56,959 nt of DNA from Prorocentrum cordatum (GCA_963575745.1 CAUYUJ010019115.1:608541-665499); one strand, 5' to 3'; positions 9,930 through 19,679 are shown, numbered from the stretch's first letter. Program-made: numbers and translations. The notes: generated by a model not told the origin, from the sequence alone.

Positions 9930-10450
9930 CTGGCTCCCCCGATCTGGGTTGAGGGCTCCGGCCAGGAGGCCGAGGATGATGGTGGAGGTGCGGCGAAGCC
10001 CAAGAGTCGCACATGGCAATTCGTGGTGCCGCTCGAGAGCCGCAAGCCCGATGCTTGCATCGCCGCGCTGAACGCCATCATCGCGTCCATCCGCAAGGAG
10101 TTCGGGGGGACAAGGCCAGCGAGGTGACTTGTGAGACGGTCCGGCACTATTTCGCCGAGCGCCACGTCGCTGGAACGTCGACTCCAGGCTATGAGCCGAG
10201 TGCGAATCAACGGGTCGAGGAAGGCGTCGGACTTGTGAAGCAGCGTGCTCGCGCGATGCTTCTCGCCTTCCCCTCCATGGCCAATCGACAGGCGTCGTGG
10301 TCGATGGCTGTTGCCCACGCAGCGTGGTGCAGTCGAAAGACCGCTGAGGGGCGACGGACAGATTGCCCCGCTTTCGGCGCCCAGGTGGCGTTCACGGTAA
10401 AGGATGTGCCCCGCAGCATGTTCCAGCAGCGGGCATGGACAGCATCTTAC
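9930..10450 (+). pseudogene. Copia integrase core, C-terminal half
   Basis: Two overlapping frames are needed, with a shift near 10112. The residues read TWQFVVPLESRKPDACIAA, then EFGGDKASEVTCETVRHYF and TSTPGYEPSANQRVEEGVG. The second part matches the retroviral-type integrase pattern with the second Asp in GGDKASEV and the catalytic Glu in NQRVEEGV. It continues with VKQRARAMLLAFPSM and a region on SWSMAVAHAAWCSRK, as in other dinoflagellate copia integrases. A further shift occurs near 10440. Confidence 0.8.
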
Positions 10451-11150
10451 TGGGCATCGACGAGGGCGGCGGCGGTTGGCTCGTCGGGCGGGTGGATCCC
10501 GAGGCCACGATGCCTGAGCTGAGGTGGATCATCGAGGCTTCCAGCTCCTTCGTGGCGGCGGCTACGCCGAGTCGCCTGGAACCGGCGGCTCAGGAGGAGG
10601 AAGAGCCATCAGGAGAAGCATCGAGGCAGCAGGATGAGGAGACAGAGGAAGAAGTACCATCAGTAGGAGGACCAGCAGAAGGTGCCGAAAAGGACGATGA
10701 GGCAGCCAGGTCAGGAAGAGGGCCAGGGGCACCAACAGCAGCTGAGGAGATGCAAGACGATGTTCGAAGCCGACGTGAAGGACATCACCTGCCCTGCGTG
10801 CACTACGAAGTCGCATCGACCTCACACTCGGGATTCTTATTGTCATCTTGGACCTCTCCTTCGTGGACCTGCTGGAAGGCCTCCTTTTGATGCTGGCGTC
10901 GACGCGGGCCCGAAATGGTCGTGCCCAGCGTGCCAGGGGAGGCGCGTCGCTCACACCCGGGACTATCGTTGTCGACGTGGCCCAAGTGCGGCGGCTTCCT
11001 CAGCAGCCGGGAGGACGTCGAGGACGACGGGAGCGGCACCTGCGGCTGAAAGCGCTGGCTTGCAGGTGCAGATGCTGCGGTACCACGACGACGTGACCGC
11101 ACAGGCCGCCCCCATGGGCTCCGCGGGCGACGAGGACGACACCGGCGACG
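10440..11150 (+). pseudogene. Copia linker with two CCHC-like zinc motifs
   Basis: After the integrase comes SILLGIDEGGGGWLVGRVD, then a Glu- and Gln-rich stretch. From 10790 and from 10922 there are two copies of a C-x2-C-x6/7-H-x5-C pattern, reading CPACTTKSHRPHTRDSYC and CPACQGRRVAHTRDYRC, about 130 bp apart. They look like a duplicated zinc-knuckle. The location between integrase and reverse transcriptase differs from the usual place at the end of gag. An acidic segment (DEDDTGDEDDVPPEFQLWHV) precedes the reverse transcriptase. Confidence 0.65.
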
Positions 11151-11153
11151 AGG

Positions 11154-11756
11154 ATGACGTGCCGCCCGAGTTCCAACTCTGGCACGTCGCTGGTCTCGAT
11201 GAAGGTGCTCAACAAGGCCTTCGGCTCGGAGAAGGAGGAGTGGAGGCAGGCCCTCGAAAACGGGCCACATTCGATGACGGAGAACGAGGCTTTCTCCCGA
11301 CTGACGACAGCGGAGGTCCGCCAGGCGAGGCCCGGGGACATCCTGCCCATGACTGTGGTGGCAGGCATCAGAGCTGCCGAGCCCTCCGACCCGACGGGGT
11401 ACTGGAGGAAGAAATGCCGAGGGGTGGTCTGCGGCAACTTCGAGCAGCACGGAGAGGGAGAGCAAGTGTACATCTCGAGCCTCGAGGTTTGCAGCCTGCG
11501 CAACGCCTTGGCGGTATCATTCGCCAGGCGCTGGGATCTCGGCGCGATAGATGTTCCGACTGCCTTTCTGAACGCCCACCTCCCCATCGAGCACAAGGAA
11601 GTGCTGGTGCGCCCTCCTGCCGTGATGGTGAGGTGTGGCCCAGTCCGCCCTGGGGAGGTCTGGAGAGCGACGAAGGCCATCCACGGCCTGCACGTCTCCC
11701 CCCTTGGCGTAGGCTACGCAACGAGACTCGGACATGAAAGACGTGACCGTCAATGA
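11154..11756 (+). pseudogene. Copia reverse transcriptase, N-terminal part
   Basis: Ty1-type RT fingers and palm. Visible motifs include EEWRQALE, KCRGVVCGNFEQ, VCSLRNALAVSFARRWDLG and the motif-A block AIDVPTAFLNAHL (catalytic Asp about 11550), followed by EVLVRPPAVMVRCG and the conserved VWRATKAIHGLHVSP. The frame ends at a TGA at 11754-11756 and the protein resumes in another frame. Confidence 0.9.
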
Positions 11757-12048
11757 CTCGCAGGGCCATCAGTTCTGGCTCTGGCAGGGCACAGCGGGCA
11801 TTGTGGAGCATCGTTGACTCTGCGGGCAGTGTCTGCGGGTACGTCCTCACGTACGTGGACGACTTCCTCATTTTGGGGCCTTCGCCAGTGGTTTCGGCGA
11901 CGAGATCGGCCTTCGGAGGGCTTTGGAAGACACCATCCCAACCCCAAGTTGGCCCTCGGTCGCTGGGAGTTGTGCGGTACCTCTCCATTGACTTTGAGGT
12001 CAAGATCGACTCCCCCACCACGCCTCCCAGCATTCCTACACGGAAGAA
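11757..12048 (+). pseudogene. Copia reverse transcriptase, YVDD part
   Basis: In a frame different from the preceding part the sequence reads VCGYVLTYVDDFLILGP. The YVDD catalytic box lies at 11852-11863. Downstream the match continues as RSAFGGLWKTPSQPQVG and soon needs another shift. Confidence 0.9.
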
Positions 12049-13027
12049 TTGCTGGAGAAGTGGGGCATGGAGAAAGCCAACGGCGCCGGCTCCATCAACT
12101 TGGACAAGGAGAGCTTCGACGATTTCGCTGGTGAGGCGAGCGGGGACGAGGAGGAGCCAGCGCTGAGCGATGTCAGGCTTGCGCAGCGCATGGCTGGAAA
12201 GCTCCTCTGGCTTGTCTCGCTGACGGCCTCAGACATCGCCTATGCGGTGGCGCGCGTCGCAGCTCTCGCCACGGCCCGCCCTGTCCAGAGCCTGCTGTTC
12301 GGCAAGAAAGTCTTGCGCTACCTCGCTAGCACGAGGCGCATGGGGTTAGAGCACCACGTCACGCAGAAATTTGGCATGGACGAGCTGCTCCCGCTGGAGA
12401 CGTACGCCGACGCGAGCTTCGAGGACGTCGGCGCCCAGACGGGTGTTTCTGTGTACCTCTTCGGCTGCTTGGTCGACTGGCGCAGCGTGCGCAAGCAGGT
12501 CGTCCCGATCAGCACCGCGGAAGCGGAGGTGAACGCACTGGCCGTCGGCGGCCGCGGCCACTCTCGAAAACATGGGGCTCCGATTGGGGACGACATTGTA
12601 CGGAGACAGTGCTGCGGCGAACCACGTGGCAGAGGGGCGAGGTTCATGGCGGACCCGCGCACTGTTCCACGAAGGTCAACTGGTGGCGAGCGAGGGGGGG
12701 AAATGAGAAGGAGAAGACCTTCTCAAAGGCGGCGGGACTTCTCAGAAGCCCTCGCGCCTTCTGAGAAATTTCCTGTCTTCGGGGAAAACTTAGAACACTT
12801 CTCAGAAGGCCGGGGGACTTCCGAGCCTCTGAGAAGGCCTTCTCCTTCTCACTTCCCCCATCGCTCGCAGCCGAGTCAACGCCATCCGCTCCAGGATGGC
12901 ACGCGGGCGGCTCGAATCGCATTTCGTCGGCACTACCGAGCAGAGTGCGGACGGGCTCGCTAAGCGCGGCGAGGTCCACCATGCGGCGAGGATCCGCCAG
13001 CACTTCAGCCTGCGAGCTCTGGCTTAG
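12049..13027 (+). pseudogene. Copia RNase H, interrupted by a small element
   Basis: The sequence reads RMAGKLLWLVSLTASDIAYA, then KKVLRYLASTRRMGL, LETYADASF (catalytic Asp), VDWRSVRKQVVPISTAEAE (catalytic Glu), and after a frameshift near 12550 TTLYGDSAAANHVAEG. The protein stops inside the 180-bp insertion at 12691-12870. Beyond it the expected tail resumes as RVNAIRSRMARGRLESHFVG and TTEQSADGLAKRGEV, with a stop at 13025-13027. Removing 12691-12870 joins the two parts in frame. Confidence 0.9.
12691..12870. mobile_element. 180-bp MITE-like element with 35-bp inverted repeats
   Basis: The left arm at 12696-12730 and the right arm at 12825-12859 are inverted copies that differ at 3 of 35 positions, all A against G. 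Internal copies of CTTCTCAGAAG and CTTCTGAG add further hairpins. It lies inside the copia RNase H tail and contributes stop codons. The exact ends are uncertain. AGC flanks both sides if the element is 12693-12869, which would be a 3-bp target duplication. A transposing intron (introner) is an alternative, but no standard splice pair falls exactly at the frame-restoring boundary. Confidence 0.8.
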
Positions 13028-13744
13028 GAGCGCAGTTTTGCATATCAATCAATCAGTCACGATTCGGACTTGGAGGTGCAAGAGCCCCCCCCCCACACCA
13101 CGGCGCCAGACAGAGCACGGTGCTTGCTGCAGCAGTGGCCCCATCACTGCTGCAGAGTACGAACCTGTGTGAGGGGTGACTGCGCAGCAGGACGGCGTTA
13201 AACCTGTTCACAGCCTTGTATGTGTGGGTGTCAGTTCGGCCAATTTCGCAGGATACGTTGTGATCCCAATTGGGCTCGCCAAGTGGGGACGGAGGTTCCA
13301 ATAACTTGCGTCGCTTGCAGTTCGGCTCGTAACGGTCTGGCCGCTCGTCCGCCGACGTAGGACGCAACAAAGTAGAACCAAAGGGTCAGACGAAATCATG
13401 CTGTGACATCATCGGCCACGCGACCGGGACAACGCCGCGGTGCCCAAATGGGCCAAGTGACCGGAACATGTTTCCCGCATTCTGGCCGGAATTTTCGCCA
13501 GTGCTTAGGAGAACGCTCTTTGTTATGTAAACTAATCACAGTCAACAGCAGTGTGGTATAGCAGTGCGTGCAGCGCTCAGGGGAATGCGGTGTGACCCTA
13601 CGCCTGCATGAACTTTGGAGCGGAGGGCCACTCAAATGCGGTGCGAATCCAAGCCTACATGCGAGAAGCTCTCCATGTAGGTGTCTGTTGATGTTTGGCT
13701 CAAGTGCGAGGTCAGGGAAAAACATTTTCTTCTCCCAGCCCCCA
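13028..13744. other. Unassigned sequence after the copia element
   Basis: Mixed composition with no frame of recognisable protein. TTTGGCTCAAG at 13694-13704 matches the 3-prime end of the dinoflagellate spliced leader but the upstream half does not match. Confidence 0.4.
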
Positions 13745-13978
13745 TGGTGGCCCGGGGTGACCGCACCCAACGTGGAGGCCGCAGCTTGGCCTCACCTCAA
13801 TAATCTCATCTTGGGAGTTGCGGCTTGCCGAGGCGGCCGACTACCCGCCCAGGCCCAGTGGGGCCCACTCTGGCTCCTTCCGGCCTCACGGGCCGAGTTG
13901 GTGAACTACCTGGCTGCCGTCGCCGAGAGCTGTCCGGAGGAGGGCGACGCGGAGTCCGAGACCAGCGACACTGAATGA
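13745..13978 (+). CDS. Possible terminal exon, unknown protein
   Basis: The plus frame ending at a TGA at 13976-13978 reads AAAWPHLNNLILGVAACRGG, then LWLLPASRAELVNYLAAVAE and an acidic tail SCPEEGDAESETSDTE. The composition (hydrophobic helix, then acidic Ser/Thr tail) is more protein-like than the surroundings. The upstream border is unknown; the frame is open from 13568 but that part looks non-coding. No family recognised. Confidence 0.3.
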   Translation, partial: WWPGVTAPNVEAAAWPHLNNLILGVAACRGGRLPAQAQWGPLWLLPASRAELVNYLAAVAESCPEEGDAESETSDTE

Positions 13979-14097
13979 TCATATGTTGTATTCTGCGCAC
14001 CCGCTGGTGGACCAGCATCCGCTGGTACCCACAAGCGCCTCCGTCCCCCCCTCACCGTCGACTTTCCGCTCGCCTTCCCCCCAACCTTCCCATGCAC

Positions 14098-14260
14098 CCT
14101 CCGTCCTCCTCCTTCTCATCCACCTCCTCCTCCTCCTCCTCCTCCTCGTCCTCCGAATCCGTATCCTCTTCGACTTCCTCGTCCTCGTCCTCGTCGTCCT
14201 CCCCCCTCCTCCTCGTGATCTTCGTCGTCACCCACCTCCCACCCCTTCTCCTCATCTTCC
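14098..14260. repeat. CTC/CGTCCTC tract
   Basis: Pyrimidine-rich triplets with TCGTCC variants. Confidence 0.85.
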
Positions 14261-14639
14261 ACTTCCCCGTCCAGGCCCCTGCCCCTCCCCTCTACCCATC
14301 TGTCCACCGCTGCTCCCCCCCCGACTCTCGCTCCCACTCGTGCTTCCCGCCCCTCCTCTGGTGTTCGCGGCGTACTTCAAAAACACGACGGCTAAGAAAA
14401 TAATGGAGAGAACTACCCGCCGGCCCCGTTTCGGAGGCGTCCGCCGTGTTGATGCCGCCCCATCGGGTCCCTCCTCCCCTTACGTCCGTGAAGTGAGGCG
14501 GTACGGACAGGCTGCGCGGGTGCAAGGGGGTGGAAGGGTGAGTGGGAACGGGAGGATGGCTACTACGCGAGCGCGGCATTTCTCCTTAAATGGGCGATCT
14601 GTCCACCTGGCGGCTGTTAGTGGCCTGTCTGCCCTCCTC
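14261..14639. other. No gene seen
   Basis: GC-rich spacer between two CTC tracts, with no recognisable frame. Confidence 0.4.
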
Positions 14640-14940
14640 CTCCTTCTCCCCTCCCCATAAACCTCATGCTCCTCCTCCCCACCTACCTGGTGGACAAGGA
14701 CTCGTCCTTCTCATATTCTTTCTCATCCGCCTCCTCCTGATCCTCTCATCTCTCCTCCCTCCTCTCTTCCTCCTCCGCCTCCTCTCCCTCATTGTTCCCC
14801 TCCTCCTCCTCCTCCTCCTCCTCCTCCTCCTTTCTCCTCCTCCTCTACCTTCGCCTCCCCTTCCCCCTTCGCTCTCCCCATTCTCCTTCCCCTCCTCCAC
14901 CTCACCCTCCTTCCGCTCATCCGCCTCACCTTGCTCTATT
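14640..14940. repeat. CTC tract
   Basis: Includes about ten perfect CTC triplets at 14799-14830 within a longer pyrimidine-rich stretch. Confidence 0.9.
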
Positions 14941-16160
14941 TGGAAGACAGAGAGTCTATCGGAGGGCGGGTGACGCGAAGCGCGCCGGACGACAAGGTAG
15001 AAGTCGAGCACCTCGGTGATTCCATCGCATGGGCGAGCTTGGCACGCGGCGCAAGACCGCATGCCTCCTCCTGGAGGAGACGGAGGAAGAGGGGAGGATG
15101 AGAGGAAGGGGAACCAGGAGGGGGAACCGATGACGAGTGGCAGAAACGGGGGACGGAAAAAAAGAGGGGAGAGGACGCAGGGGAGGAGAGACGGATGGGG
15201 AGGAGGAGGGAAGGGACGCCGTACGTCTGCCAATCGCAATCGCATCCGTGTGGGTTCCACTGAACAGTGCTTGCGCCGAAGGTTTCTCAAAAGAGCCTCT
15301 TTGGACAACTTTTTGCAATGCCCGCCTGGCTTTCCTGTGGGCTGTGGGCTCCTGTGGCTTCCCCTCCCGCTGGCCCCGTCGATCCTACGGGAGGCTACGG
15401 AGAGCTCCTTGACGCCCTCGGCGGCCGCATGCCGAACTGCCCAGCGAGCCGCTGCCGCTTCCGACGGCTTTGCCGTCCGTCGGCTGCAGGTGCAGTTGGC
15501 CGCAGCGCTCGCGGACGCACGCGCCTGCCCGTGCGGTGCTGGAGCGCCTGTCCAGGCCAGGGGTACGGTGAGGGCATCGGATAAGGAGCCATTGGAGAAG
15601 GACTCCAGGGTCTGGAAGCCCGTGGGCCCCCCATCATGGGTTGGCCATGGACACCACCGCCGCCCTCGTCGGATAAGGAATCCCCCAGGGTCTGATCTTC
15701 CTGGGCGCCCTCCTCAGCGAACGCCCCCACCGGTAGCATGGGCCGAGCTGCCGGCAGGGCTGCGGCTGGAGGCCGCCAGGTCCTCGCGGCGCTCACCGCC
15801 CGAGAGGAGGCCCCCCTCCTCGCACGGTGGCGCGGCGCAGCCCCACCCCGAGGAGCCCGCGACCGCCACGCGGCACGGGAAGACCACCATCCACCATGGC
15901 CTGAGCGCGCTGCGCCGCGCTCCTGGCCGTCCTGCGCCGGAATATCCTCCTGGGGCTGGGCCCGGCAGGGGCGCCTCGCTGCGTGTGTGGTCGTCGTGGG
16001 CGTCCTGGCGCTGGTCCTGAAGCGCGGGGTGCGGTTGGCTGGTATTTGGTCTTTCCGGTGTTCGCCATGGTCTCCTGTGAGGTCCTCGTTGCCTTGGGGA
16101 AAAGAGCTGTTGGTGTCAAGACATCATCTGTTTCCTTCCGTCTCCGCTACCTCCACCCTC
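14941..16160. other. GC-rich, coding-like but unresolved
   Basis: Open frames exist on both strands. The plus strand gives protein-like pieces such as FAMPAWLSCGLWAPVA (from about 15316) and MGRAAGRAAAGGRQVLAALT (from 15738), but in different frames and with no family match. It may be a decayed exon set. 15553-15690 is shared with 50150-50282. Confidence 0.35.
15553..15690 (+). repeat. Dispersed sequence shared with 50150-50282
   Basis: GGATAAGGAGCC, GAGAAGGACTCCAGGGTCTG and TCCCCCAGGGTCTG recur in the same order as GACAAGGAACCC, GAGAAGGAATCTGGG and TTTCCAGGGTCTG near 50165-50280. GGATAAGGA also occurs twice within this copy. Confidence 0.55.
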
Positions 16161-17160
16161 CTCCCCTTCGCTCCTTCCTCCTTATCTCTTGCTCGTTCAC
16201 CCTTCTTCCTTCGACCCCTGGGAGGGGGATGACGAAAACGTGGGAATACTGAGGAGGGGGAGGGGGAGGAGGCAGACGAAGAAGAGGATGAGGTGGACGT
16301 GGGTTGGGTGGGGGATGGAGAAGGGAGAACGATAAGGCAAGGGAGAACGAGGAATGACGATGTCCCAAGAAAGACGGAAACGGTGGGACAAAGAAGATAC
16401 CGATACCGCTGCTCCCCAGACCTGTCTATGGGGGCGTTCTGGCCATGCTTTCGATGCGAACCCACCCGTGGCGACGAGGAGAGGGCAGCGGTGTCGGCAT
16501 CTCTTCCTGTGAGGAAGCTGAGGAGGCGAGGAGGACGGGCCGGCGCAGGCGGAGGACGACCACGAGGAGGAAATGGCCGCCGGGCCCGCCTGCTCTCGGC
16601 CGAGCCCCTCTCTCAGCCGCTAGGCAGGCCGCCAGCACCCACGACAAGCGCTCCTGGGCTCGCCGCCGCCGTCCCCTCCTCCTCCTCCTCCCGTCATTTT
16701 TTTGGGGGGGGTGGAGGGGTCCTCATCCCACTTCTCCACCTGGCCCTCGTCCTCGTCGTCCTCAAATCCGCCTCCCTCCTCCTCCTCCTCCTCCTCCTCC
16801 TCCTCCTCCTCTTCCCCCTCTTTCTCGTCGCCCAACTCCGCGCGTGTTGCTAGGTCCAGAGGCGCTGCTTCCGCTTTTCTCCGTGCAGGCAGTTCGGATA
16901 TTCCTTCATGGCTGCTCTCTACACTTGCACTCAACATCCCCGCTTCCTCTTCCTTCTCTCTTCAGCCTTGCGTCCTGCTATCAGCTGCTCCTCCTCATCC
17001 TCCTCCCCGCCTACTGATCCTCCTCCTCCTCCCTTTCCGTTTGTTGCTGATCGTGAACCTCTTCCCCCTCCATCATGCCACTCTTCCGCCATGGCCGCCT
17101 CTTGCTTCTCAGTGTCCTCTCCCTCCAAACCCTTCTAATTCCCCTCCGCAGATTTGGCAC
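16161..17160. other. Low-complexity region without a supported gene
   Basis: Pyrimidine-rich tracts at about 16140-16210, 16675-16690 and 16773-16815 (CTC repeats), and purine-rich GAGGAGGGGG at 16250-16330. GC-rich stretches between them leave frames open by composition. Confidence 0.5.
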
Positions 17161-17668
17161 CGAACATGGCTGCCGCTATTCGCACGCACCCTGCCGAAGT
17201 CTTCTTACACTGCGTGCCTGCCTATCAGAGGGCCACATCGCCCAAACAGGTTGAACAGGAACAATGTTGACAGACACCCACCAGTATGTTTTTTTCAATC
17301 CGCGGTCCAGGAAGTCCCGACCAATTCTCCGTGGCCAACTTTTCACCCCGGATCCATTTTTGATGGTCGCGGGGCCCGACGACGGGAGGCCGAAATCGAG
17401 GAACAATGCCCAGATTGAACAAAGCATCTCGCTGGATATCTGGGTTGCGCGACGCAGTAGTATTGCCCTCGCCTTCCGCTCCCCCCCCCACACAAAAAGG
17501 GTTGGAAAACAGCCTCAAATCCACGGCATGCGAGGCCTAGGCTCACGCCTCCCTAGTGGATACTCTGCCTGCTGCGGAGTCCGCCCCAAAATTTGACCGG
17601 AGGAGTGGCGTTGTCGTCGGTCGCCTCTCGCACGTTCAATGGCGTGCGATTCTCGGGTGTTCGTTAAT
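17161..17668. other. Unassigned sequence
   Basis: Balanced composition and a frame open on each strand across 17264-17596, but neither resembles a known protein. Confidence 0.35.
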
Positions 17669-17809
17669 GGGGGGCCATAAACGTGGGGTGATGAAACATG
17701 CTCTTTTCGTGCACCTTTTGGGCCCGCGGTGACAGTTTTTGGGCAGTTTAGGACGCCTGTAGGGCTACTTTTCTGCAGTCCTCGATCCCCCCACGTTTAC
17801 TGCCCCCCC
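17669..17809. mobile_element. 141-bp element with 24-bp inverted repeats
   Basis: The left end begins with GGGGGG and contains TAAACGTGGGG (17669-17692). The right end, read in reverse complement from about 17808, also begins with GGGGGG and contains TAAACGTGGGG, giving about 21 of 24 matches. The centre is not self-complementary. Flanks share a loose direct repeat around GATTC..CG.GTGT. It is probably a small non-autonomous DNA element or a structured site. Confidence 0.55.
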
Positions 17810-18377
17810 GCTGCCGTCCGCCGAAGATTCACGAGTGTCCAATGATATAGAAATCCAGCGGTACATGGAACCCACGGTTTTCAAGTGCGGCAATTTTGCA
17901 ACCGAGCGGGTCGTTCACCCGAGGTGGCCGTATGATGAGGCGCGCTAGCGCACTATGGTAGCTAGAACTCAATGCAACTAGCGCCGAGTCAGCTACGAGG
18001 GTAGCAGGGTGACCAAAGCTGGCAAAAAGCAACCATGCTGAACGTATGTCTCCCTGGTGTCTTCTCATTTATCCCGTCCCTCAACAAATCATGTATCAAC
18101 GCACATTCGGAACGGCGTTCAAGGAACATAACGTTGAACACGAAAACATGATTCAACAACGATATGCGTTTTGTGCTTACCGGGCTGCAGATATGAGAAG
18201 TATGACAATTCAGGTCGGATGCGCTACGCATTCTCCGAGCATGCAACTGAGGCTTCGGTGTTGGCGTATTGACTGTAGACTGAGTTGTGGACTCAATGAT
18301 CACGTAGAATCTCCCCTCCTCCCCCTAATCCTCCGCCCCCTTACCCCTCATGCGCATCAACATAATTTTCCTTTACG
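17810..18377. other. AT-richer unique sequence
   Basis: One of the few stretches with near-balanced GC. No long frame, tandem repeat or RNA gene recognised. Confidence 0.4.
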
Positions 18378-18530
18378 CAAACATTCGCCGGCCCAACGGG
18401 CCAGAAGCGTGCAAAAATCCCCGATCAGAAATTTAGACTGTTTCTAGTTCGCGCGCGCGTGGTGGCTCCTGGGAGTCCCCGGACGAAAAGCACCCCGGCA
18501 AAGTCCGGGCAAATTCCCGGCAAGTCCGGG
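18378..18530 (+). repeat. Dispersed module headed GCCGGCCCAACGGGCC
   Basis: Begins with GCCGGCCCAACGGGCC (a GGCCC-AAC-GGGCC hairpin), then TTTCTAGTTCGCGCGCGCG, then GTCCCCGGACGAAAAG and tandem CCCGGCAAGTCC-like units. A second copy in the same orientation is at 54313-54485. Confidence 0.85.
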
Positions 18531-18745
18531 CGACGAACTCCGGAACTCCTGGGCGCGGCCCTGGGGGCCCCAGAGCGCCCCAGGAGCGCCCCAAGGAGGC
18601 GCCAAATGGGTGGCAAACCCCACGGCCCCAGGTCCAGAGCGTTCGAAGATGGCCCAAGTTGGTCTCAAGACGACACGCCCCAGGAGGACTCCAAGACGAC
18701 CCCAAGAGGGCCCGAAGAGGCAAGATTCCTTCAGTGCTTGCAGCA
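18531..18745 (+). repeat. GGCCCAAGA degenerate repeat
   Basis: Short GC-rich units built on GGCCCNAGA and CCAAGACGAC, directly following the header module, as in the second copy near 54490. Confidence 0.7.
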
Positions 18746-18774
18746 TTAGGGGTTCTTACTTCGGTTAACCATCT

Positions 18775-19180
18775 CGGGACCCTCGCCGCAAAATCGCCGC
18801 CGTGCCGCCCGTCGCCGTCGCCGCCATCCCCGCCCGTCGCCGCCTGCCGCCCGTCGCCGCCCGTCGACGCCCGTCGCCGCCCGTGCCGCCCGTCGCCGCC
18901 CGTCGCCGCCCGTGCCGCCCGTCGCCGCCCGTCGCCGTCGCCGCATCGCTTACATTGCACCGCATGGACTGCATTACACAGGTTGCAACGCATACATTAC
19001 ACCACCTAGATTGCACCGCATAGACTGCATTTACATAGGTTGCATCGCATAGATTGCACCATATAGATTGCACCGCCCAGATTGCATTACATAGGTTGCA
19101 TCATCGCATACATTGCACCACATAGATTGCACCGCATAGGCTGCAAAAACCTGCTGTTTGGGGCCCACGCTGACAGATGT
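18775..19180 (-). repeat. Composite: GGCGACGGGC array plus TGCAAT array, copy 1
   Basis: Two joined arrays. 18786-18950 is tandem GCCCGTCGCC. 18950-19150 is a roughly 20-bp unit resembling TGCACCGCATAGATTGCA. The outer edge (19150-19180) carries the conserved edge AAAAACCTGCTGTTTGGGG. The reverse complements of the two arrays recur in the same order at 46560-46900, and the TGCAAT array with its outer edge at 44735-45195. Confidence 0.85.
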
Positions 19181-19199
19181 TGCCGTTGTTGCCTTTTCA

Positions 19200-19640
19200 A
19201 GCTTCCGAACGCGCAGGACGGCCCAAGAGGCCTCCAAGATCGCCCTAAGTCAGTCCAAGAGGCTCTCAGGACGGCCCCCAAGACGGCCCAAGAGAGCCCA
19301 AAGACGGCCCAAGAGGCCTCCCCAGATGGCTCCAGAGGCTCCCATGAGGGCCCCAAGAAGGGGAACCCGCACAGACACATCGAGCCTTCCCCGAAATTCG
19401 GCCCCCCAGATCGCCAGCAGGCCCACAAGAAGCCCTGAAGAGGCCCCCAGAAGCCCGAGAGGACTCCCCACGGGGCCCCCAAGCGGCCCCAAGAGGTCCA
19501 AAACATGCCGCCAAGAGGCCTCCGAGAGGCCTCCCATGACTCCCCAAGAAGCCTTCCAAAGAGGCGTCTTGTCCGCGACCCAGTTCGGTCCCCTCAGTGC
19601 CCCAAGAAGCCGTCGAGAGGCCTCCTCTTCCTCCTCCTCC
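19200..19640 (+). repeat. GGCCCAAGA degenerate repeat
   Basis: Repeated GACGGCCCAAGAG and GGCCCCCAAGA units. Translated on the minus strand this gives Trp/Leu/Gly-rich pseudo-protein, a result of the repeat. Confidence 0.75.
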
Positions 19641-19679
19641 TCCTCCTCCGCCGCCGAGCCCCCTGTCCTCCTTCTCGCC

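Larger units (their letters stand above)
8725..13027 (+). mobile_element. Decayed Ty1/copia-type retrotransposon
   Basis: The plus strand gives, in the copia order, a degraded protease-like region, integrase, reverse transcriptase and RNase H. At least seven frame changes are needed to follow the polyprotein, and a 180-bp inverted-repeat element interrupts the RNase H tail, so the copy cannot make a functional polyprotein as assembled. I could not find matching long terminal repeats on either side; they may be lost or lie beyond recognition. The frame changes could partly be sequencing indels, but they are too many for that alone. The domain order (integrase before RT) and the Ty1-type RNase H motifs exclude Ty3/gypsy. 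Confidence 0.9.

Noticed and set aside
8725-13027. Long terminal repeats of the copia element.
   Set aside because: Sequence near 8650-8760 and near 13028-13200 was compared and no direct repeat longer than about 10 bp was found.
13694-13704. TTTGGCTCAAG, identical to the spliced-leader 3-prime end.
   Set aside because: The upstream ten bases do not match and no retroposed gene follows. Eleven bases can match by chance in 57 kb.
19087-19506. Trp/Leu/Gly-rich minus-strand protein.
   Set aside because: The same pseudo-protein appears wherever GGCCCAAGA repeats occur, with no start or stop in common.
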